Source: Telmatactis stephensoni (taxonomy: Eukaryota; Cnidaria; Anthozoa; Actiniaria; Isophelliidae). From it: a stretch of DNA of 64,000 nt. The DNA is taken from assembly GCA_029948255.1 (NCBI GenBank), contig JALIZF010001776.1:434001-498000 (forward strand), written 5' to 3'. This document shows, piece by piece, positions 56,557 through 64,000 of this stretch (position 1 is the stretch's first letter; every line of letters begins with the position of its first letter). Made by a program: the position numbers and the translations under genes. The notes below the pieces were generated by a model, which worked only from the letters and a program-made list of their open reading frames with translations, made no database searches and was not told where the DNA came from.

Positions 56557-57632
56557 TCACTTTCTCATACAATATTTATGCAAAAAAAACTTTTTGCACT
56601 TTTGATTTAGCTTGTTCAGTGTCGTTTTCTAGTGAAACTTTAGAGCATTCCGACTAATGATTGACCGAAATCTGGAGATGGAATTCTCTATTGAATGTAA
56701 ATGAGAGGAATTGGAAATGGATTGAATTTTTGATTTATCATGTATATAGATCATTTTATTCGGAATATTTATAGCTTCTGAAAGCAATAAATATGAACTA
56801 TAATATACAAGCATAAATATGAAAATGGCATTGTTGTCTAAATAAAAGATAGTCTAGCTACAACTTCTACTCAAATTGCCTCAAGTGCCTTGTTGGCGGG
56901 TATACGTTTAAGATTTTGTCTATGTCACTCCAGCTTCCTTTTGGTCCTGGTTCGAAGTCTCTGAGTTCCTTGAAGCTTCTATGCACATATCAATGTAAGC
57001 TCTATTTGCCTAGCTCCAGGTCTATATAAGTACCATGCAGTTTTAGGTCCCAAATTAAGTCCCCTTGGAAACACTTTACTTTTAATCCAAGATAGCACCT
57101 CGTGATCCTATATCTCTTTTGGGCTACGCCCACACTAATCATGGTAAATTTGAAAACCCATCTTTTTATTTCTTCGTTTTCTCGCTGTTGTCACAGTGGG
57201 ATTCCTGTGTCATAGTTGGGTTTCCTGTGGTAACTATGGTCAGCGGTATGAACAATATATGAGTGTTAATGAATGTTGAGGTATAAGTGTTAATCCAAAG
57301 AGAAAACGTATACCAAAACTTGCAAGAAGGGCTAGTTTTTGGCACTTTTAACATCTCCATATTGAAAAAAATGCCTCTTAATACTAATTAGTATGGACTT
57401 ATCCTTAGTTTCTTTATATTGCTTGATCGATCCTTACCAGTTAGATCAGTTCACACCTCACTTAACACAATATAACAACACCTGCCAAATAGTCCTTAAA
57501 AAGCTATTAAGCATCTCTATGTCAATCACCTCGATTTGTATGCCATGATATCAGAACACAGGAGAAAAAATTAAAACAACTGAGTGCACAATCAAAGTAT
57601 TTTACGTTTGTTTTGCGCTTCGAGGCGTCACC
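56557..57632. other. Spacer between ShK and CAP genes
   Basis: Contains the ShK 3' UTR with AATAAA at 56841-56846 and a TTTCCTGTGGTAAC phrase at 57223 shared with the ends of repeats elsewhere in the window. No gene recognised. Confidence 0.55.
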
Positions 57633-59266
57633 ATGGTTCTTGTGCAAGTGATTACATTTGTACTCATGAGTTCCAGTTGGTCATGTGGTCAGATTGTAGG
57701 TAACAAACTAAAACAAGGTGCGTTGTAACAGCGATAGATAACAGAGTGATACGGTTGTGTGCATGGGTTTTCATTGATATTGTGAGCAGTTTTAGTGTGA
57801 GTAGTAAGCTGATCACGCCGTGCTGTGATCGCGTCACTGCAGTGATATCTATAAAAGCATTTGACATTCCTGCCGTAACCGTGTCGTGGCCGTGTCGTTT
57901 CTTCAGTCATACGAAAGGTTCTCTATATACCCACACATAAATTACAGTGAACTGGTAGAATGATTACGACAAAGTTTCACTAAGAAACTATAATTATTAC
58001 CAGTTCATGGTGTTAAGTTTGTTGATTTAAGAAAATAATAAATGCATATCAATATTTCATTGTTGATCATATTTCAAAGTTGAGGTTAAGCCTGAACTGA
58101 GAAAAATAACGACCAGTAATACAATTAAAAACTTCGGTAACAATAAAGTACTTTTAGAACTTTAGTAAAAAAAGGAATTAAGGTGTATACATGTTACACA
58201 AACTATTTTTGTTATTTTCTCGAGATCTCGCGCGAGTTTTTAATTATATTGATTTATTTTTAAAGATATCAATGTAGGGACATCTATTTAGCTAGGCTAG
58301 TTTAAGTAAAGCCCAGTTATTTATTCACTCGGTAAATGATATTTCCCATACGCACCAGGACCGATTTTGACTGTCATACTATGAAAGCTTATCTGGGATC
58401 AATAACACTGTTTGATTTGCTCAATGACCCAGTAGTCGCTTGCATTCCACAGGGTGTGACGAAATTTGCCAAAAAGAGTGTCTTAAAGTACACAATACTT
58501 ATCGATCCAACTACGGCGCTAAACAACTCGTTTTCGACCAGCGGTTGGCCACACAGGCACAGGCACAGATAAGCAAAGGCATTTTAGCGCATTCTGATTG
58601 GGTAACAGCTAAAGGTGGTGAAAACATTGCATGGGGGTCAATTTTTCCAACGTTTACCTCAGCAATCAAGAGATGGCATGACGAAAAGATTAGCTTCGAT
58701 TCTGAGAAACGAAAGAGCAAAACCAAAGGACCAACTTGTAAAGAACTTTCTACAAATAATATGGAAGAGTACAAGCAAGATAGGCTGTGCACGGGGATCG
58801 TTATATGGCAAGCCTTGGTATATTGTACATTACGATGCAGCACCAAATATGGATAAACCGGAAGTTCTTAAAGCAAACATAGGAAACCCAAAAGAGGTTA
58901 TAATTGCTTTGCGTTTATCGTGTTTGGGGGGAATAAAGGGGCGGAGAAGGGTTGCTGGGACGAGTGTCAAACTTACAAAATCACCAAGCTAAGAACAACC
59001 ATTCTAATGAAAAAGAAACAAGATGATCAAGCATTTTATGACGTCATATAAAATGGCCGCCCTTATATTGTATTGTTTTGTTTCTTGTTTACTCACATTT
59101 TACTGTCGTTAAACAGCATTTATTTTTAACTTATAAATTTAAGAACATTGTTAAATTTTACTTGCTTGTATTAATTCAGGATTTTGATACTTTGCAGGAT
59201 GACATGAGCTGGTTTCGAGACAGCTCACCATATGCAAAGGACTTTGAAAACCCCAAGAGAGTTTGA
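57633..59266 (+). pseudogene. Secreted CAP-domain (GLIPR2-like) gene with frameshift
   Basis: Exon 1 (57633-57699) has a good CACC-ATGG start context and encodes a signal peptide (MVLVQVITFVLMSSSW). Exon 2 (58453-about 58896) opens with a Cys-rich stretch (CDEICQKEC) and enters a CAP domain: HNTYRSNYGA, LAHSD, GGENIAWGS, RWHDE. At about 58733-58745 the domain passes to the +1 frame, where IIWKSTSKIGCARG, the expected following block (normally HFTQ-VW ... GCG), is found. The original frame ends in stop at 58856. A last exon near 59180-59266 (WFRDSSPYAKDF) is plausible, though the donor before it is weak. CAP proteins are secreted and act in venom, immunity or matrix. It is a pseudogene, or the shift is a consensus error. 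Confidence 0.7.
57784..57923. mobile_element. CGTATGAGTG-family MITE in CAP gene 1 intron
   Basis: GAGCAGTTTTAGTGTGAGTAG at the left and CAGTCATACGAAAGGTTCTC at the right, with TCTATAAAAGCATTTGACAT and GTAACCGTGTCGTGGCC inside. Related to copies at 35967, 36117 and 61703. Confidence 0.75.
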
Positions 59267-59650
59267 CATGAAATGAATATAAATTCGGACAGCATCAGCA
59301 TTACAAAGCAGTGTTTTCTAGCCTCAGGATCAGTTTTGCATGCCTGCTCCTTTTGTACAGGTCAATTCTGGTATGATATCGTTGTGCTCGATATGAGTGG
59401 CATGAAACAACCAACTGTATACGTAGCACTGACCTAGAATCAGGATTACATGCAAACTGTCAGCAACAAGCAGATATGTTCTCTCTAAAGCCTAGAGAAG
59501 AAAGGGAGAAACAATGCACTAAAGAGACTAAATTTTAGGATTAATTTAAACAAAACGTTCTAGCCATCTTTCTGCTGTTTTTTATGATAAAGCCTAGCGA
59601 ATTAAGTATCTAACTAAAATCTAAGAAATACTCCATTTTCGAGTTACTGA

Positions 59651-59812
59651 TTGCTCAGGCTAAGCCTCGATTACGCGAAATTTATTCCATAGAATTTTAG
59701 CAACAGTCCGATGGAATGCAATGAACAAACAAAGAGAATACTTTAGAATTCCACGAGGTTTTTGCTAAATTCCATGAATATTTTACTTGGATTGGAGGCT
59801 AAGCCTGAGCAA
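59651..59812. mobile_element. Small MITE
   Basis: Ends TTGCTCAGGCTAAGCCTC and AGGCTAAGCCTGAGCAA are inverted over about 22 bp with two or three mismatches. Non-coding. Confidence 0.8.
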
Positions 59813-59938
59813 AACGGAATTCGAAACTGGTCTATTAGCAAAACTGCGTGACCAAGACAACTCTGCAGTCTAGATATGATATGCTGCTGATCTTTTGCCT
59901 GCTCAATAGTAACTAGTTCGAATTATTCATATTAAAAT

Positions 59939-60066
59939 TACACTCCAGTGACACTTTAAACAAAAGTTTCAAGTTGAGACTTTCAGACAGGTATCTGCAA
60001 TGATTTCTTGTACTTTTGACGCGATAGCCGCGAAGTGAAACCTTTATTCAGTGTTACTGGAGTGTA
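59939..60066. mobile_element. Small MITE
   Basis: Ends TACACTCCAGTGACACT and AGTGTTACTGGAGTGTA, 17 bp with one mismatch. Non-coding. Confidence 0.75.
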
Positions 60067-61702
60067 TCTGAGATGTCAGTTTATTAGCACTGTCGCAGGC
60101 AACGTTTGTGGTACTTTGGCGTGTGAACTGACAACAGTCGATATACTTGAAATCAGTAGTTGACAGAGATGTACAGTTTAAAGAGAAGAGGCCGGAAAAG
60201 GAAAACTTACAGTAATACACTACGGTCGGAAGGAAACAATGCCACAGGCGACAAGTAGAACAAAAAGACATTGTTCAGAGTAATCCCCCAATTCTTTTTG
60301 TTGTTGTTGTTGCTTTGCCAAATCACAAGCTTCGTTCTAACCGTAGTGGATGACCCAAAACTTAAGAATTTATAAATTACCATATATACTCTCCTTTTTA
60401 ATGTTTCTTTATTTCTTGTAAACATATCTACAACACAGTAAATAAAGGGTATACAGACATATCATCTTCAATTGTCTCCTTATGGACTACGTGATAGTCA
60501 TGTGATTTGCATGTCACTGGATTTCTCAGATTTACATTGAAATATAACAAGGGAGCCTTATCTATTTCTAAGTGTTTGAAATCTTTACAGCTACGTGAAG
60601 ATCACGCAAATTCAATCGTCATGGCAATTCATATGTATAATATATATCACAATGAATTAGTTCTTTTCGATCAATGTTTATGGCTTGCTATTACTTTGAT
60701 TCTACACAATACGTTTGTGGACATGGGATGGGATTTTTCCTCGGCCTTGTAGATCTTTCCAATATGGAGAACTGTTCAAATACCATCCAAGATCAGGCTG
60801 CAGAGAGAGTTAGAATTAATAATCAACTCGTGAGACATAAAGATCGACTCGGAATGAATGACTAATGAATGGAATGCCCGACCGAAAGATGTGAGCGACT
60901 GACGCCCTGGATGACTGACTGAACAATGAAGTGACCGACTGACTGCCTAAATTGGTCGGACCGTTTGACCAAATAACCCGCTGTAATTGGTCTATGCTGT
61001 AGCTTAGCAATGTTCCTGCCATTAGACAGAGCAAATAAAATAATATAATAAAATAAACTGGCTGACCTACCTTAATTAAAGTTTCAATTTTTAGAGACCA
61101 AAGTAATTTGAGAATTCTAGTTATAGTTCATCAAAATCTCTACTCGCTCAAATTGATGTTTTTGTTGTCAGTAAAAAGCGTTATTTTCCCCCAAGAAGTT
61201 GCTTAAGTGACTGCTGGAGGAATCTTCCATTAGAGGAATGGGAAAACCTACATAGCACTCAGTTCGTGTAATGTATTCAAAAATCTATTGTTTTCTATTG
61301 CCTTTCGTTTTCTTGTATTATGTGTTTTGTTTTATATCTTTATGAATATATTACATTAACTGCGTGCTCCGTAGTCTCTCCCCTTAGAGGAATCGCTAAA
61401 CTTTCTAGTCACTTAAAGAGTGACCCTAAAGTACTTGAGACAGTACAAATGACTGACAACCAATCGAAAGACGGAATGACGAAACAATTGACTGATTGCT
61501 AGAAACTCACATTTTGAGGCGGATCTCCCATACTTTCTCGTTTATTAGAATCATCTTGGTCGTCATTGGCTGCTACGTCCATCTGTGCTATGTAATAAGG
61601 TTCCCCATTGACTGAAGTCTTGCCACAACCAAGGAACCTGGCATCTTTAAACACAAGCTGAAAATGAAGAATATAGGTAGGTAGGTGTTCATGTAATCAT
61701 TT

Positions 61703-61836
61703 AGAGTAGATTCGTATGACTGTGAAAACGGCACCGCACGGTCAAGGCACAAGACAGGACTTTCGAATATTTCTATAGACAACATGGCACTGACACGGTC
61801 ACGGCGCGACCCGTTTCACACTCGTACGAAATCTGA
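61703..61836. mobile_element. CGTATGAGTG-family MITE in CAP gene 2 intron
   Basis: AGAGTAGATTCGTATGACTGTG and TTTCACACTCGTACGAAATCTG inverted; interior GGCACTGACACGGTCACGGC and TTTCGAATATTTCTATAG. It lies 46 bp upstream of the last CAP exon's acceptor. Confidence 0.88.
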
Positions 61837-62046
61837 TTTATCATTTATAGTGATGTATCGTTTTGGTAGCATTTTGATCGAAAATATTTTCAATTGGTGG
61901 AACCAAGCAACGTGATCAGATTCCATATGCGCGAATTTGCAATGCCGGCAGTGCACGTGTTGTGTAGAGCGTTGTTCCTGTCTCTATTCTGTTTGTCGTT
62001 CAGTGAAAGAGTCGAGCGAAGTGAAATAGACTTGATCTTCATTTTT

Positions 62047-62073
62047 AACTCGTGGATTGCAAATCCACGAGTT
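62047..62073. other. Perfect 12-bp hairpin
   Basis: AACTCGTGGATT, a 3-base loop, then AATCCACGAGTT. It lies in the CAP gene 2 intron. Meaning unknown; a MITE tip is possible. Confidence 0.6.
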
Positions 62074-63715
62074 ATAGTGAGGGGTCGAAATATGCAAATG
62101 TGTCACTCACTCGAACATTGTTAAACTATGCTACTGCGCATGCTCGGCGTGATTGACCGCAGGCCGAAAGTATTGTGGGCTCTGGTTTATTCCGGGAATC
62201 CCGAAGGACTCCCGACCTATTCACAGATCAACGATATTTGCTTTTCACTATTTATGTTGAAATCAGACTAGACAAAATTTATATTTAGCTAAGAACAGAA
62301 AGACTATACAGAACATATGCTTCAAAATAGCTAGCTAGAAGGAAAATTTGTGATAGCCGAGTCAAATAGTGCTGGAGAACACATCAGCTCAAGAAACACA
62401 AACTGAACATTATAGTTTGAAAAAAGCATTGACTAGATGCACTTCCAGACATCTCCAATGGCACACGAAAAATTAAATACAGACGTTGTTTGAAGAAGAA
62501 GACTTTTAGATCATTAAATTCCTAGTATTAGAGCAAGCTATTTCAGGAGTAAAACCACGGCGAAGTACCGAAGCAATATTAGCCATGACTTACGCAATAG
62601 AATATCTCTTTGCAGTCGATACTGACGAGTAAGCTTATTAAAAAACTTTGGCTGAATGCCGGACTTTGTACATCGCTGTCAAGCGACAAAAATCTCTTCA
62701 AGTGCAACATCAAAGTCATCCAAGCTTTTAGTGTCCGTACTATATCATCACAAGGGTCAAAGTAGACTAAGCAAACGAAAACATCAGCCTTGAAAGCGAG
62801 CGCCGTGAAGGCCTCGAGTCCGCTAGCTGAAAACAGCAACAAAAAGGCGTATTGAGTTTATTGGCTTAGTGTTTTGTGAAGCAATTTCTTTTATATTTAT
62901 AGCGACATTTTGCTACAGAGCACAGAGAGGAGCATTTTAATTTTGCATATGTTTTGTAACCACACGTTGACAATAAATACACAAAATTCACCAACTAATC
63001 TTATTCGTTTTATGGATGCTCCAGTGGATAAAGCCATGGCTTTCGGTGCGAGAGGTTCTGCTTCACTTCCCGGCCCGACGGTGAGGAAATTTTTTTTTTC
63101 ACTTTTTTTTTTCTTTTTCGCACATTTTTTTCTTTTATAGCTAATGACTCTTTCTTCGCTAAAGAAATTATTGATTTAGATTTTTGCCTTCAAATGAAAA
63201 CTCGTTATTTTACTAAAATGTATTGTTTGGGCTTCCTGTGGTCATTTCGGTAAATCCACAAGTTACTTCGCCATTGGCGGTTTGATATACTATCGCGCAT
63301 CGTCACATCAAATGATTTAAAAGTCATAGTGGTTATAAACATATAAGCCCGCCGAATGTTGCGATCATTGTTCTGATTAACTGCATTCTATAGACATCCC
63401 CTCCGCAAAAATCCCTACCTGTTTAAAATGCTTTGTTTCCCCGCTCGACTTTCCAGTAGACCAATCAATATTCTTCTCCTCGTCATGCCACGCCTTAACA
63501 GCTGCAGTAAAAGTGTTGTAAAAGCTTCCCACTGCAATCAACTCGCCTCCTAAGCCTTCCTGGGCCCAGGCTGAATGACCGTACGCTTTCACATCAGGCC
63601 CATTCTTGCGCATGCGTGGCAAGGTTTTGGTTAAGGGTCAGCGGTTGAGCTCCATGGTTACTGCGGTAGCTGTTGATAGATTGGAGACATTCTTTTTGAC
63701 AGCTTCTGTCACATC

Positions 63716-64000
63716 CTGCAGAAAAATATTATTAAGTGAATTAAAACTATCCGCATAAAACTGTAAACCGTTGGAAAAAATTAAAGCAGGTTTACGAGTG
63801 GGGAAGATATAGTACCAATTCTGAACTCATTTGGATGCTCATATTGTTGTCCTACCTTTAGTTTCTATGGTATCCACACCGCCTTTGAATGAAAACAAAA
63901 GAAAGCTTCAATGACTGTTGCATTTTACAATAACTTAATTGCCTGAGATGGCGGAAGAGAAAGGCTAAATCAGTAAAATAATTAAGTGAAAAGTTCAAGA
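63716..64000. other. Window end, upstream intron of CAP gene 2
   Basis: No exon recognised. Expected to be the intron between the unseen signal-peptide exon and the CAP exon starting at 63715. Confidence 0.4.

Larger units (their letters stand above)
59267..61498. other. Spacer between the convergent CAP genes
   Basis: Holds two MITEs (listed). Around 60845-60960 short ACTGACTGA-like phrases repeat. No gene recognised. Confidence 0.5.
61499..63715 (-). pseudogene. Second CAP-domain gene, 5' exon outside window, frameshift
   Basis: Minus-strand exons 63715-63419 and 61657-61499. The first starts with a two-base phase and CDRSCQKECL, parallel to exon 2 of the neighbouring CAP gene. It continues INSYRSNHGA, ATHAQEW and then, near 63600, changes frame to VKAYGHSAWAQEGLGGE, with KAWHDEEKNIDW and HFKQ at its end. 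The original frame meets TGA right after QEWA. The second exon has LVFKDARFLGCG, the conserved block after HFTQ, then YYIAQMDVAAND and a stop at 61499. A GTGAGT just before that stop could instead be a donor to a further exon. The signal-peptide exon should lie beyond 64000. A paralogue of the first CAP gene, convergent to it. Confidence 0.7.

Overview
This is a window of an animal nuclear genome. It has GT-AG introns, long AT-rich introns full of short inverted-repeat elements, simple repeats and a tRNA-derived SINE. Domain content (ShK and CAP secreted proteins, a TIR element coding a two-zinc-finger/FEN-like nuclease/CXC protein, abundant fold-back MITEs) suggests a cnidarian, probably an anthozoan such as a coral or anemone. 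That assignment is an inference from family resemblance only. No rRNA, tRNA gene, CRISPR or bacterial-type operon was seen.

Layout. From about 5.5 to 39.9 kb on the plus strand lies one large gene of at least 24 coding exons. It encodes a TBC (Rab-GAP) domain related to TBC1D2, joined to a C-terminal WD40-like propeller of the kind seen in ARHGEF10/LRRK proteins. Its 5' exon or exons were not found. A 6.4-kb terminal-inverted-repeat element (18.04-24.42 kb) sits in one of its introns. The element carries a single minus-strand gene split by a 107-nt intron; joining the exons gives about 1,500 residues. Convergent to the TBC gene is a complete four-exon WDR83/MORG1 orthologue on the minus strand (41.25-44.77 kb).

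From 45.9 kb onward the window is dominated by secreted proteins. One is a minus-strand gene for a 1,293-residue Pro/Ala/Ser-rich and then His/Lys/Arg-rich repeat protein with a signal peptide. Divergent from it is a plus-strand gene for a 597-residue secreted protein with two ShK domains, a Thr-rich linker and a long basic tail holding a duplicated module. After these come two convergent CAP (GLIPR2-like) genes, each with an apparent frameshift in its CAP exon.

Relations. The His-rich gene and the ShK gene start about 1.6 kb apart on opposite strands and could share a control region. The two CAP genes are paralogues that share their exon phase and a Cys-rich start. The rest of the window is introns and spacers holding MITE families, minisatellites and microsatellites. 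The most distinctive items are the nuclease-coding TIR element, the TBC-propeller architecture, the His-rich secreted protein, the dual-ShK protein and a near-perfect 2 x 208-bp palindrome inside a WDR83 intron.
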